64,000 bases of DNA from Atopobium sp. GTDB taxonomy: Bacteria > Actinomycetota > Coriobacteriia > Coriobacteriales > Atopobiaceae. Below the pieces are notes generated by a model. It was not told where the DNA came from, made no database searches, and worked only from the letters and a program-made list of their open reading frames with translations. This document shows, in pieces, positions 9,441 through 18,568 of the stretch. A program made the translations under genes and the position numbers. The DNA is taken from NCBI GenBank assembly GCA_015259035.1, contig JABZHC010000001.1:1-64000 (forward strand), written 5' to 3'. Each line of letters starts with the position of its first letter. Positions within the stretch are counted from its first letter, which is position 1.

Positions 9441-10451
9441 CTATCGAGTCATTCCATAAAATTCTTCATTTGGAAGGCGGTTTGTAAGGCGAGAAGTAAT
9501 GTCTTCTGGCGTAGCGCCTTCGTACAGCACAGCGTGAACAGCTGAAGTGATAGGCATCTCGACGTCCATCTGCTGACCAAGCTCATAAAGACCAATGACG
9601 GCCTGAGCACCCTCAACAACCATGCCGGTTTCTTCCTGGTAAGACTGAAGCGTCTTGCCCTTAACCAGGGCTTCTCCAAACGTTCTATTTCTAGAATGCT
9701 CGGAGGTGCAGGTAGCTACCAAGTCACCCATACCAGCAAGACCCATACAAGTGAGTGGATCTCCGCCAATAGCGCATACGACGCGACCAAGCTCTGCCAA
9801 GCCGCGTGTCATAAGAGCGGCAAGAGCGTTATCGCCATTACCCAAGCCAACAGCAATACCGCAAGCAATAGCAACAACGTTTTTAGCAGCAGCACATGCC
9901 TCAACACCACGCACGTCAGAGCTAATGTAGGTTCTGAAGTACGGACGAGAAAGTAGTGCCTGGAAACGCTTAGCAACCTCGGCATCTTCTGACGCTACAA
10001 CTGCTGCAGAAATTCCCTGTTTAATAACCTCTTCTGCATGGTTTGGACCAGAAAGAACTGCGATTCTTGCAGGATTTCCCAGCTCGTCAGCAGCCACCTC
10101 ATGCATAAGCTTGTGAGAACCTGCCTCCATACCCTTGGAGAGAATCAAAACATCAACTTCAGGGTCAAGATACGGTGCACAAGCAGCGCAAACAGAGCGC
10201 AGAAACGCAGAAGGAGCAGCCATAACAACGGCATCTACACCGGTGAGAGCCTCAGCCTCGCTGGTAGTAGACACAATATTGTGTGGCAGTTCAGAATCAG
10301 AAAGATGTCTGCAGTTAACGTGCTCTTTATTGATGGATTCGGTGACATCGGCCTCTCTAGACCAGATAATAACCTCATCAGATGTTGAAGCAAGTAGTGT
10401 TGAAAGTGCGGTACCCCACGATCCCGAACCAATAACAGCAACTCTTTTCAT
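9441..10451 (-). CDS. gpsA: Glycerol-3-phosphate dehydrogenase [NAD(P)+]
   Basis: The 336-residue GpsA reduces dihydroxyacetone phosphate to sn-glycerol 3-phosphate, the backbone precursor of phospholipids. The N-terminal Rossmann fold has VIGSGSWGTALSTLLA. The substrate domain has the invariant Lys in AAAKNVVAIACGIAVGLG and the GMGDLVATCTSEHSRNR segment. It starts two bases after the plsY stop, so the product of GpsA feeds the product of the preceding gene directly (glycerol-3-phosphate to lysophosphatidate). Confidence 0.97.
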   Translation of the reverse strand: MKRVAVIGSGSWGTALSTLLASTSDEVIIWSREADVTESINKEHVNCRHLSDSELPHNIVSTTSEAEALTGVDAVVMAAPSAFLRSVCAACAPYLDPEVDVLILSKGMEAGSHKLMHEVAADELGNPARIAVLSGPNHAEEVIKQGISAAVVASEDAEVAKRFQALLSRPYFRTYISSDVRGVEACAAAKNVVAIACGIAVGLGNGDNALAALMTRGLAELGRVVCAIGGDPLTCMGLAGMGDLVATCTSEHSRNRTFGEALVKGKTLQSYQEETGMVVEGAQAVIGLYELGQQMDVEMPITSAVHAVLYEGATPEDITSRLTNRLPNEEFYGMTR

Positions 10452-10453
10452 GA

Positions 10454-11116
10454 TTACTTGTCCTTTTTCTTATCGCCGAAAGAGAATTTAGACTCACTAC
10501 CAGCATTAAGACGATTGATATTCTCGCGATGTGCCCAAATTACTGCAGCAGCCACAACAAATACTGGGATAGTTGCCACAGGGTCCATGCCAAATAAAAG
10601 ACAGAAAAGCGGAATGGCAACCGCCGCACCAATGGAACCAAGCGATACGTACTTAGTTGGTACGGCAAGCGTAATAAACACCGCAAGAGCTACGAGTGCT
10701 GCAAGCGGATTTACCGCAAGGCCACCACCAAATCCAACAGCAATTCCTTTGCCGCCGTGGAAATGAAGCCAGGGCGAGAAGATATGACCAAGAACACAGC
10801 AGGCATACACAAAAGAAATGATGAACTCAGCCTCTGCGTGATCATTTCCCGAGACCAGAGGAATAAATCCCTGGGCTCCCAAGAACCAACGAATCAGCAT
10901 GACGCTGACAATACCCTTACCTGCATCGCAAAGAAGCGTAAGAATACCTGCTGCTTTACCAGCATTTCTAGCAACATTGGTGGTACCAATATTTCCTGAT
11001 CCAAGTTTGCGAATGTCTTCATGAGCCATAACGCTTGCAATAATCAGGCCAAATGGAATGCCACCAAGGCCAAATGCAATTAGTCCAAAAATCAGAGCAA
11101 CAACAATTCCAGACAT
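10454..11116 (-). CDS. plsY: Glycerol-3-phosphate acyltransferase (acyl-phosphate dependent)
   Basis: The 220-residue PlsY integral membrane enzyme transfers an acyl group from acyl-phosphate to glycerol 3-phosphate. It has about five hydrophobic segments and the three PlsY motifs: LGSGNIGTTNVARNAGKA, HIFSPWLHFHGGKGIAVGFG, and a third loop around IWAHRENINRLNAG. The C-terminus is Lys/Asp-rich (FGDKKKDK). The start overlaps the der stop as TAATG. The der-plsY-gpsA order is common in Gram-positive bacteria. Confidence 0.96.
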   Translation of the reverse strand: MSGIVVALIFGLIAFGLGGIPFGLIIASVMAHEDIRKLGSGNIGTTNVARNAGKAAGILTLLCDAGKGIVSVMLIRWFLGAQGFIPLVSGNDHAEAEFIISFVYACCVLGHIFSPWLHFHGGKGIAVGFGGGLAVNPLAALVALAVFITLAVPTKYVSLGSIGAAVAIPLFCLLFGMDPVATIPVFVVAAAVIWAHRENINRLNAGSESKFSFGDKKKDK

Positions 11117-12441
11117 TAGTTAGACTCAACCTTCTTACGGAACTTCAATCGAATAGGTGTGCCAACCAGAGAGAACTTCTCGCGAAGCCTGTTCTCAATA
11201 AAGCGCTCGTAGTTGTCATCAACAAGGTCTGGAGCGTTGCACCAGAACGAGATAACAGGAGGCTTAGAGCCCGTCTGAGTAGCGTATTGAATCTTAAGAC
11301 GGCGACCGCGGTCAGACACCGTGTGTCCACCCTCTCTGATCTGGGCGAGAAGCTCGTTGAGCTCGGAAGTCTTAAGCTGAAGAGCACGGGATTCTGCAGC
11401 CGAAAGAGCGGCGGCAAGTACCTTATCAATAGCGCGGCCAGTAAGTGCAGAAACGTTGATAGAAGCAATCCAAGGAGCAAAGGCCAGGCGCTTTGCTACA
11501 GAGACTGCTACCTCATCTCGCTTTGCTTCAGAGTCAATAAGGTCCCACTTGTTAAGCAGGAGCACCAGCGCGCATCCACGCTCTACGGCCATGTTTGCAA
11601 GTTTCTGGTCCTGCTCGGTTACGCCAACAGAGGCGTCAACAACAAGAAGACAAACGTCTGCGCGGTCCATTGCCTGCAGGCCTCTGACCAGACTGTAGTA
11701 CTCAACGTCCTCGTGTACCTGGCTCTTTTTACGAATGCCTGCGGTATCAACAAGACGAATGGGAGTTCCCTTCCATTCAATCATGGTGTCAATTGCGTCA
11801 CGTGTAGTACCAGCAACATCAGAAACAATAGAGCGTTTCTTGTTAGCCAGGCGGTTTGCCAGCGAAGATTTACCTACATTTGGTCGGCCGATGATGGCAA
11901 GGTTAAGAATGCCGTCATCTTCTGGCTCTTCATCTACCTCTGGAAATGCGTTGACAATGTCGTCCAACAAGTCACCAGTACCGTGACCATGAGAGGCAGA
12001 CAGAGGCAGAGGTTCTCCGCAACCAAGTGCGTAGAAGTCCCATAGACCATCCTGCTCTGTTGCAGGGTTATCTTTCTTGTTGACAACCAAGAACACGGGC
12101 TTGGCGCTCTTACGGACAATGCGCGCAACCTCTTCGTCTTCATCGGTAACGCCGGTAGAGCCGTCTACCACAAAGACAATAACGTCTGCCTCTTCACACG
12201 CAAGAAGTGCCTGTTCACGAATGTGTGGAGCAAAACGATCCTGCGACTTAATTGACTCAATGCCGCCGGTATCAATGAGCTTAAACTCACGACCATTCCA
12301 GTCAGCGTCGTGATATGAGCGGTCGCGGGTTACTCCCCTTGACTCGTGTACGATTGCATCGCGTTTCTCGGCAATTCTATTTACCAGCGTGGACTTACCA
12401 ACATTTGGGCGTCCAACAATAGCAACAATGGGCTTAGCCAT
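11116..12441 (-). CDS. der: GTPase Der (EngA), ribosome assembly
   Basis: The 441-residue double GTPase acts in 50S subunit maturation. There are two G domains: the first with GRPNVGKST (about 9-17), DTGG and NKKD; the second with GRPNVGKSS (about 184), DTAGIRKK and NKWD. A C-terminal KH-like domain (about 350-441) ends near IRLKFRKKVESN. Length and domain order are normal. It is followed directly by plsY, and a 46-base gap separates it from the DUF512 gene upstream. Confidence 0.98.
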   Translation of the reverse strand: MAKPIVAIVGRPNVGKSTLVNRIAEKRDAIVHESRGVTRDRSYHDADWNGREFKLIDTGGIESIKSQDRFAPHIREQALLACEEADVIVFVVDGSTGVTDEDEEVARIVRKSAKPVFLVVNKKDNPATEQDGLWDFYALGCGEPLPLSASHGHGTGDLLDDIVNAFPEVDEEPEDDGILNLAIIGRPNVGKSSLANRLANKKRSIVSDVAGTTRDAIDTMIEWKGTPIRLVDTAGIRKKSQVHEDVEYYSLVRGLQAMDRADVCLLVVDASVGVTEQDQKLANMAVERGCALVLLLNKWDLIDSEAKRDEVAVSVAKRLAFAPWIASINVSALTGRAIDKVLAAALSAAESRALQLKTSELNELLAQIREGGHTVSDRGRRLKIQYATQTGSKPPVISFWCNAPDLVDDNYERFIENRLREKFSLVGTPIRLKFRKKVESN

Positions 12442-12487
12442 GTCTCACCTTTCATTCAGTTGATTTAATAATACCAGCAATACGTGG

Positions 12488-13870
12488 CTAATCCCACTCT
12501 TTGAGCGCTTTAATGCACGACTTGGCAATGTTTGTGGGACCAGGAATTGACATGATGACTTTGGCGCTGCGTGCCTCTAGCTGTGCAGTTAAATCGGCTA
12601 GTGACATGCCGTCAAGCGTGACTTTATCAAAGTTAAACATGACCTCAGGAAGCACCACCAGAACATCTGTGAGGTCTTCAGGAACCTGGGCGAGAAGATC
12701 AACGGCGCAGATAAGTCCTGTGACGTTAACGTCTCCACCAAAGAAATCGTTGCGCACGGCAAAAGTAGAAACGTTGCCATCAGCCGACCAGTCATCGCAG
12801 AAGGTCTGGATAGTTTGCTGAGCAGCTTCACCTACAATCAGCAAAATCTTGCGAGAGCGCGCAGAAAGATAGGTATCTGCTTCATCAAGAGCGGTACGCA
12901 TAGTGTTACAGACCTCTTCAGCCTCATCAAGGAAGCTTCTGAGCATACCAATACCGTCATAAAATTGCGGATAACCGTCATAGGTATACGCAGGTGGAAT
13001 AGGTAGCTGAGCGTCTACGTAGAACTCGTCAGAGAGCTGGAAGCGCGTAATGCCCAAAGAGGCTCGTGCACGCTCCTGGTAGGGTTCAACAATTTTGACT
13101 ACAGAGCGGGATAGCTCTACGTCATCAGAATAGGAATGCGTAAAGCGCTTAGAGTCTTTGGTATAGCCAAGCGGAACAATGGCCAGAGAGGTAATCTGCT
13201 GGTGAGCCTCTATCCAGTCAAGCGTTTTATCAAGCTCTTCGCCGTCGTTGATATTAGGACACAGAACAATCTGGCCATGAATTTCAATGCCGGCGTCCAT
13301 AAGCTTTTCAAGTACTTCAATGCCTCTGGCTGCGCGAGCGCCAATCAAATTGCGGCGTACGTCAGGTGAAATTGCATGAAGCGAGACGTTCATAGGCTCA
13401 AGCTTATGGGAAATAATGCGCTCAACGTCCTCATCGGTGAGGTTAGTGAGCGTAACAAAATTACCTTGCAAAAAGCTCAGGCGGTAATCGTCGTCTCTAA
13501 TGGAAAGAGAAGGGCGCATGTCTTCTGGCAGCATAGCCATAAAGCAGAATTGACACGCGTTTACGCAGGTCTTGATGCCATCAAAGAGCACATCAACAAA
13601 GTCAACGCCCCAGTCTTCTCCGGATTCACGCTCAAGCACACACTCGTAGAGCTCATCATCACCAGGAATAGAAACTTCGAGCTCACAGAGGGAGCCGTCG
13701 GCCTCCCAACGCCAATCAATCAGATCTTTTGGCACCACGCCATTGACCTTCTCGATAATCATGCCCGGCTCAAGGCCAGCCTTCCACGCAGGACTACCCT
13801 CTTCAACGGACTCAATCAGTGCGCCAAGTCCACCAGATTTTGTATTTCCGTAGTCTGCGCGCTGTTCCAT
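12488..13870 (-). CDS. DUF512 / radical-SAM-like protein with N-terminal PDZ
   Basis: This 460-residue protein has three parts: an N-terminal PDZ-like domain (about 10-65, ESVEEGSPAWKAGLEPGMII); a radical-SAM-like core with a CVNACQFCF cluster motif (CxxxCxxC, about 102-109); and a C-terminal DUF512 domain. This is the widespread Fe-S oxidoreductase family (sometimes called NifB/MoaA-related) that sits next to der in clostridia and their relatives. The reaction is unknown. It begins one base after ispH, which makes co-transcription with the Fe-S enzyme IspH likely. Confidence 0.9.
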   Translation of the reverse strand: MEQRADYGNTKSGGLGALIESVEEGSPAWKAGLEPGMIIEKVNGVVPKDLIDWRWEADGSLCELEVSIPGDDELYECVLERESGEDWGVDFVDVLFDGIKTCVNACQFCFMAMLPEDMRPSLSIRDDDYRLSFLQGNFVTLTNLTDEDVERIISHKLEPMNVSLHAISPDVRRNLIGARAARGIEVLEKLMDAGIEIHGQIVLCPNINDGEELDKTLDWIEAHQQITSLAIVPLGYTKDSKRFTHSYSDDVELSRSVVKIVEPYQERARASLGITRFQLSDEFYVDAQLPIPPAYTYDGYPQFYDGIGMLRSFLDEAEEVCNTMRTALDEADTYLSARSRKILLIVGEAAQQTIQTFCDDWSADGNVSTFAVRNDFFGGDVNVTGLICAVDLLAQVPEDLTDVLVVLPEVMFNFDKVTLDGMSLADLTAQLEARSAKVIMSIPGPTNIAKSCIKALKEWD

Positions 13871-13871
13871 A

Positions 13872-14726
13872 TTAGGCGCCTACGATTTGTTCAATAGCTG
13901 ATTTAACTGCATTGATATGAGCTTCCGGCGTAGAAGCGCCGGCGGTAATACCAATATGCTCTGCTCCTTCAAACCAAGAAGCTTGCAGCTCATCTGCGCC
14001 TTCAATGTGATAGGTTGCGGGGCAATAGAGCTTAGAAATCTCTGCTAAGCGAGTGGTATTTGCAGAGATCCTGCCGCCAATGATAATCATGACGTCAGAC
14101 TCTTTTGCAAGCCTCATGCACGAGTCCTGATGGCCCGCAGTAGCCTCGCAGATGGTATTCATGACGCGAAGCTCGTCAACAAGCGGAAGTACCGCGTTAA
14201 CTACTTCAGAGAGCTTAGCGGCGCTCATGGTGGTCTGTACTACCAGGCCAACCTTCTTTGCAGCTCTCATGGCGTCCGCCTGAGCGGCAACTTCTTCCAC
14301 GGTGTCAATAGCCAAAGAACCTGGCACGTGAGCAAGCGTTGCCTCAACTTCAGGATGTCCAGACTCTCCTACCACATACACGGCATAGCCCTGCTTGGCG
14401 AGAAGTTCTGCAGCTCCGTGAGCCTTCTTTACAAACGGACAGGTTGCGTCAAGTACGTCAACACAGCCGTCCTTGGCAATCTGCTCCTCTTGGGGAGTTA
14501 CGCCATGGGTGCGCAGCAGAAGCGCACTTCCTGCAGCTTCAGAAGCGGAATCAACAACCTCTACGCCCTGGTCTTTAAGAGACGTAACAACGCGAGGGTT
14601 ATGAATAAGCGGACCAAGCGTGCGTACGGGCGCATGAGCATCTTTGACGGCCTGCTGGACCATCTGAAGCGCTCTTTCTACGCCGTAACAAGCACCTGCT
14701 TCATCAGCAATTCTAATAGTAGGCAC
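13872..14726 (-). CDS. ispH: 4-hydroxy-3-methylbut-2-enyl diphosphate reductase
   Basis: The 284-residue IspH performs the last MEP-pathway step, making IPP and DMAPP with a [4Fe-4S] cluster. The three cluster cysteines are seen in AGACYGVERAL (near 13), DATCPFVKKAH (near 95) and NTICEATAGHQDS (near 195). Conserved HNPRVV and the GRISANTTRL motif are present. It starts three bases after the cmk-plsC stop. With dxr and ispG elsewhere in the window, three MEP enzymes are encoded here. Confidence 0.97.
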   Translation of the reverse strand: MPTIRIADEAGACYGVERALQMVQQAVKDAHAPVRTLGPLIHNPRVVTSLKDQGVEVVDSASEAAGSALLLRTHGVTPQEEQIAKDGCVDVLDATCPFVKKAHGAAELLAKQGYAVYVVGESGHPEVEATLAHVPGSLAIDTVEEVAAQADAMRAAKKVGLVVQTTMSAAKLSEVVNAVLPLVDELRVMNTICEATAGHQDSCMRLAKESDVMIIIGGRISANTTRLAEISKLYCPATYHIEGADELQASWFEGAEHIGITAGASTPEAHINAVKSAIEQIVGA

Positions 14727-14729
14727 GAA

Positions 14730-16274
14730 CTAATTCCTTCCGGGATGCTCTTTGAGCATTGCATCTCTTAGTTCGTATACCCGCTCCATGGCCACTTCTT
14801 CCATCTCTTTTGCCTGATCTTTACGCTTTGTAGAGGTCAGATCACTAAAAGAAACCTTCTGACCAGCACGAAGATAAACCTTTACAGGCTTAACCAGAGG
14901 AGAACCTTTTTTCTTAATATCAAGCGCACCAATAATAGCTAGTGGCTGAACATCCACCTTGGCAAGCTGAGCGATAAGCGCAAAGCCGCCATGGGTTTCT
15001 CCACGTTCAGTGTTGCTTCTGACTCTGGTGCCCTCAGGATAAATGAGAAGCATTTCTCCTCTAGAAAGTGCCGTAGTTGCACGACGAATTGCCTTCATAT
15101 CGGCAGTTCCGCGGTCTACTGGAATACCGCCCAGTCTAGAAAGTGCCCACTGAAGTGGTTTGAATTTGTTGAACTCACTCTTGTAGATGGTTCTCACGGG
15201 GATACCGTGAACAAGGAGGTGAACAACAGTAACAATAGGGTCCAAAAACGTTGGGTGGTTCATGATAAGAACGCGAGGGGTCTTATCGCCAACAAAGAGC
15301 TGGTCATTGTCCCAGCGCCATCTAAACCAAATTTTTGTAATCAGTCCAAGCACACTGACTGCCAGCCATTTAAAGAACTTGGCTGGAGCTGGAAAATCAG
15401 CAAGCGCGGTATCGTAATAATCATCAAATGAGTTTCCGCCAAAAGGACGCAAACGCTTAGATGCCGCTGCTATAGAAGACTTTTTCTCGGAGCGTTTAGG
15501 CTCTTCCGTGTGAGACTTCCCGTCATCAGAAGAGCTGCTCTCTGATCCATTTCCCTGGTGAGAAGCCCTGTGGTTGCGGGCATCTCTTTTGCCAAGTCCA
15601 GGATGCAGGGCAATAATAGCCGCAATAACCTCTTCAACAGAAAGCGCAGAAGAGTCAATGTGGTGGGCATCTTCTGCAGCGCGAAGTGGTGCTGCCTTAC
15701 GCTCAGAATCAGCCTTATCGCGAGCCTTGATGTCTTCGAGGATCTTCTCCTCACTCTTGGCGTCTACCTGGGCATCGTTTCCGGTGGCTGCGTCTCCACC
15801 CTGGCGCTGAACAGCGCGGCGGTGAGCACGAGCAGCAGGGTCTGCGGTCAAGAAAACCTTTACATCAGCTTCGGGGAATACCACGGTGCCAATGTCACGA
15901 CCTTCTGCGACTACATCGCCATTCTCGCCAGCACGGCGCTGAAGCGTAACCATAGCCTCACGGACCTCAGGAATGGCTGCAACGGCGCTAACGTTTCTGT
16001 CTACCTCAGGAGTACGAATTTCTGTCGTAACGTTTGAGCCGTTTGCGTAAACGGTCTGACCGTTTGCGGAGTTGCCAAACGAGATGCTAATGCTGCGTGC
16101 TACCTGAATAATTTTCTCGGTATCAGTCATATCGATGCCCTGACGCAGGCATTCTACGGTTACCGAGCGATACATTGCGCCCGTATCAAGGAAAATCAGA
16201 TTCAGGCGATCAGAAAGGGCGCGAGCTACCGTAGACTTTCCGGAGCCTGCTGGGCCGTCAATAGCAACAATCAT
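14730..16274 (-). CDS. cmk: Fusion of cytidylate kinase (Cmk) and 1-acyl-glycerol-3-phosphate acyltransferase (PlsC)
   Basis: This 514-residue fusion joins two normally separate enzymes. Residues 1-220 are a (d)CMP kinase with P-loop AIDGPAGSGKSTVAR, DTGAMYRSVT, the acceptor-binding VAEGRDIGTVVFP and a LID region. A low-complexity hydrophilic linker rich in Ser, Asp, Glu and Lys (about 225-290) follows. Residues 300-514 are a PlsC-like acyltransferase with the catalytic NHPTFLDP (HxxxxD) and the EGTR motif. CMP phosphorylation supplies CTP for CDP-diacylglycerol synthesis and PlsC makes phosphatidate, so both halves feed the same lipid step. It overlaps the preceding phosphatase gene by TAATG. 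Confidence 0.95.
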   Translation of the reverse strand: MIVAIDGPAGSGKSTVARALSDRLNLIFLDTGAMYRSVTVECLRQGIDMTDTEKIIQVARSISISFGNSANGQTVYANGSNVTTEIRTPEVDRNVSAVAAIPEVREAMVTLQRRAGENGDVVAEGRDIGTVVFPEADVKVFLTADPAARAHRRAVQRQGGDAATGNDAQVDAKSEEKILEDIKARDKADSERKAAPLRAAEDAHHIDSSALSVEEVIAAIIALHPGLGKRDARNHRASHQGNGSESSSSDDGKSHTEEPKRSEKKSSIAAASKRLRPFGGNSFDDYYDTALADFPAPAKFFKWLAVSVLGLITKIWFRWRWDNDQLFVGDKTPRVLIMNHPTFLDPIVTVVHLLVHGIPVRTIYKSEFNKFKPLQWALSRLGGIPVDRGTADMKAIRRATTALSRGEMLLIYPEGTRVRSNTERGETHGGFALIAQLAKVDVQPLAIIGALDIKKKGSPLVKPVKVYLRAGQKVSFSDLTSTKRKDQAKEMEEVAMERVYELRDAMLKEHPGRN

Positions 16275-16984
16275 TACTTATCCCCCTTGGTGACACCCCA
16301 AATGTCACGAAAATCGTAAAAACTTGGCTCAGTGGAACGACGAATAACCTCTTCTGGATCAAGGTTAAATCCACCAAGCTTGAAATCAGAACTGCCTGTA
16401 CTAGTAAAGAAGATTGAAGAGACATTTGCAAGATGTACGTTCCAGCTTGAACTTCCTGGGATGCCAAAAATCTCTGCCATCATAGAGCGCAAATAGCCGC
16501 CGTGAGAAATACAAACAGTGCGTCCAGAAAGGTTGGAGAACTCGTTAAGAATAGTGCGACACCTGCTTCTTACCTGCTCGTATGACTCTGCTTCTGGAGC
16601 AGGTATGGAGTGGCCGTTTTTGTCTGAGGCCCAGGGAAACGTAAGGCCATAGGGCTTTAAAATCTCTTCTGCATCAGCAAAACGCTTGCTCTCCAAAATG
16701 CCAAAATCCATCTCTGCAAGGTCATCTTTTACCTCACAAGGAATACCAAGTTCGGTGGCAGCCATCTGGGCCATGTCTTTGCAGCGAGATAAAGGAGAGG
16801 TCCAAATTCTATCTGGATGAAATTCAACAAGTGCACGAACAGCGTGTTCTCGCTGTTCAACGCCATGCTCGGTAAGCTCAACGTCTCTTCTGCCGCTGAA
16901 AAAGCGCTGTGTATTAGCCACACTCTCTGGGTGGCGCATAAACAAAATGCGATGAACCTGAGCTGGAACTTCAAATGGCTGCAT
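16274..16984 (-). CDS. Histidine phosphatase superfamily protein (phosphoglycerate-mutase-like)
   Basis: The 236-residue protein belongs to the histidine phosphatase superfamily. The catalytic His lies in ILFMRHPESVANTQRFFSG, where the usual RHG triad reads RHP. The second His is in TVCISHGGYLRSM. An acid/base Glu is in DLAEMDFGILES. The overall pattern is like cofactor-dependent phosphoglycerate mutases and CobC/GpmB-type phosphatases. The substrate is not predictable. It is translationally coupled to cmk-plsC. Confidence 0.85.
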   Translation of the reverse strand: MQPFEVPAQVHRILFMRHPESVANTQRFFSGRRDVELTEHGVEQREHAVRALVEFHPDRIWTSPLSRCKDMAQMAATELGIPCEVKDDLAEMDFGILESKRFADAEEILKPYGLTFPWASDKNGHSIPAPEAESYEQVRSRCRTILNEFSNLSGRTVCISHGGYLRSMMAEIFGIPGSSSWNVHLANVSSIFFTSTGSSDFKLGGFNLDPEEVIRRSTEPSFYDFRDIWGVTKGDK

Positions 16985-17047
16985 TATGTCTCCTCTCTGG
17001 CGTGCTTGAGCTGTTTGACGTGTACTTAGTAATTGTGCGACTAGTAG

Positions 17048-17887
17048 TTATTTGCTGGCATGTAAAGGCATGATGGGAGAAGCACCAGGCTCTCTACCAA
17101 TAGTGCGCTCCAGAGCGGCAACTTCCTCTTCTGTAAGAAGTCTCCACTGTCCTTCTTTAACGCCTGTAAGGTGGAGTGGTCCAAACGTATCTCTGTGGAG
17201 TGCGAGAACTCTATGGTGAATGGCCAGAAGCATCTTTTTGACCTGGTGCTTTCTACCTTCTCTAATAGTTACGCTAACCAGGGAGTTTGGCTCTCCTCCA
17301 CCGGTTTTTCCTAAACCATGTGGGGCGAGAAGTGCCTTCATCTTGGCATCGTTGGAAACAATCTCAACCTCAGCAGGGGCTGCAGGGCCGTCTTCAAGCT
17401 CAATACCTTCGCGCAGGCGATTTAGCTGCTCTTCTGTAGGCGTACCTACTACATGAGCAACATAGTGCTTCCATACATGCTTTGAGGGATGCAGGAGCTC
17501 TTGAGCCATTTGGCCATCGGTAGTAAAGAACAAAAGACCCGTGGTATCCATATCAAGGCGTCCAACAGGGAAAAGTCCTGGGTATTGCTCAGTGGGAACC
17601 ATGTCCACAATGGTTGGTCTACCCTGGGGATCTTTCATAGTGGTCAGATACCCTGCAGGTTTGTTGAGCATCAAGTAGACGGGTTTCTCGGCAATTGAGC
17701 AGACAATGCCGTCAACTGCTACAACATCTACCAGCGGATCAACCTTACTGCCAAGCTCGGTGACTACCTGGCCGTTTACCGTGACGCGACCAGAGGTCAT
17801 CAGGCGCTCGGAGCCACGGCGACTAGCCACTCCTGCGCGCGCCAAAAAGCGCTGCAGGCGCATGGGAACAATACGCTCTTCTGCCAC
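17048..17887 (-). CDS. rluB: 23S rRNA pseudouridine synthase, RluB/RsuA family
   Basis: The 279-residue enzyme has an N-terminal S4 RNA-binding domain (LQRFLARAGVASRRGSERL) and a RsuA-type catalytic domain with the active Asp in FPVGRLDMDTTGLLFFT. Downstream it has the conserved REGRKHQVKKMLLAI. It starts with GTG three bases after scpB. The scpA-scpB-rluB order is conserved in Gram-positive bacteria. The exact rRNA position cannot be read from the sequence. Confidence 0.94.
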   Translation of the reverse strand: MAEERIVPMRLQRFLARAGVASRRGSERLMTSGRVTVNGQVVTELGSKVDPLVDVVAVDGIVCSIAEKPVYLMLNKPAGYLTTMKDPQGRPTIVDMVPTEQYPGLFPVGRLDMDTTGLLFFTTDGQMAQELLHPSKHVWKHYVAHVVGTPTEEQLNRLREGIELEDGPAAPAEVEIVSNDAKMKALLAPHGLGKTGGGEPNSLVSVTIREGRKHQVKKMLLAIHHRVLALHRDTFGPLHLTGVKEGQWRLLTEEEVAALERTIGREPGASPIMPLHASK

Positions 17888-17890
17888 GGC

Positions 17891-18565
17891 CTATGCATCC
17901 TCTTGCGTATCGTAGCTGTCTCCCAAAAGGGAGCGCTCATCGTCAATGTCTTCTGCGGCTTCTTCAAGCGTTGAAGTGAAGCTTCTGCCGGAGAGTCTCT
18001 CGCGAATAAACTGCTTGGACTCCTCATCAGGGGCAAAATCTTCCAGCGGCGGCAACTCTCGCAAAGACTTGAGACCAAAGCGCTCCAGGAAGAGCGCAGT
18101 GGTGCCATAAAGAATAGCCTGTCCCCTATCTGCCTCTTTGCCTACTTCACGCACAAGGTTTTTCTCGCGAAGTGAAGAGATAACACCATCAGAGTTAACA
18201 CCTCGAATAGCACGGACACCCTCACGAGTAACGGGCTGGTGATAAGCAATAACCGCCAGCGTCTCAAGCGCTGCCTGAGAAAGGCGACGCGTATCCCAGG
18301 AGAGCACAAAATCGCTGACCAGCTGATGGTGAGCTGGGTGCGTAAAGAGACGCCAACCGCCGGCTACCTCTCTGAGCTGAAATCCCCTGTTGCAGCGCGT
18401 GTACTCCTCTGCAAGCTCTTTGAGCGCTTGGGCAACCTCGGCAGGAGCTGCATTGGTGACCTTGGAAAAGTCGGCCGTGGTGATTGCATCTGTTGCAACC
18501 AAAAGCAGTGATTCTAGTGCGCCCTTGAGCGACTCGGAATCTAAATAGGTAAGCTCTTCTGCCAT
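17891..18565 (-). CDS. scpB: Segregation and condensation protein B
   Basis: The 224-residue ScpB is the winged-helix kleisin-binding subunit of the SMC condensin complex. Recognisable segments include LESLLLVATDAITTADF, the SQAALETLAVIAYHQPVTR motif and VNSDGVISSLREKNLV. The acidic C-terminal tail (ERSLLGDSYDTQEDA) is variable in the family. It is three bases from scpA and three bases from rluB, forming one operon. Confidence 0.96.
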   Translation of the reverse strand: MAEELTYLDSESLKGALESLLLVATDAITTADFSKVTNAAPAEVAQALKELAEEYTRCNRGFQLREVAGGWRLFTHPAHHQLVSDFVLSWDTRRLSQAALETLAVIAYHQPVTREGVRAIRGVNSDGVISSLREKNLVREVGKEADRGQAILYGTTALFLERFGLKSLRELPPLEDFAPDEESKQFIRERLSGRSFTSTLEEAAEDIDDERSLLGDSYDTQEDA

Positions 18566-18568
18566 AAG

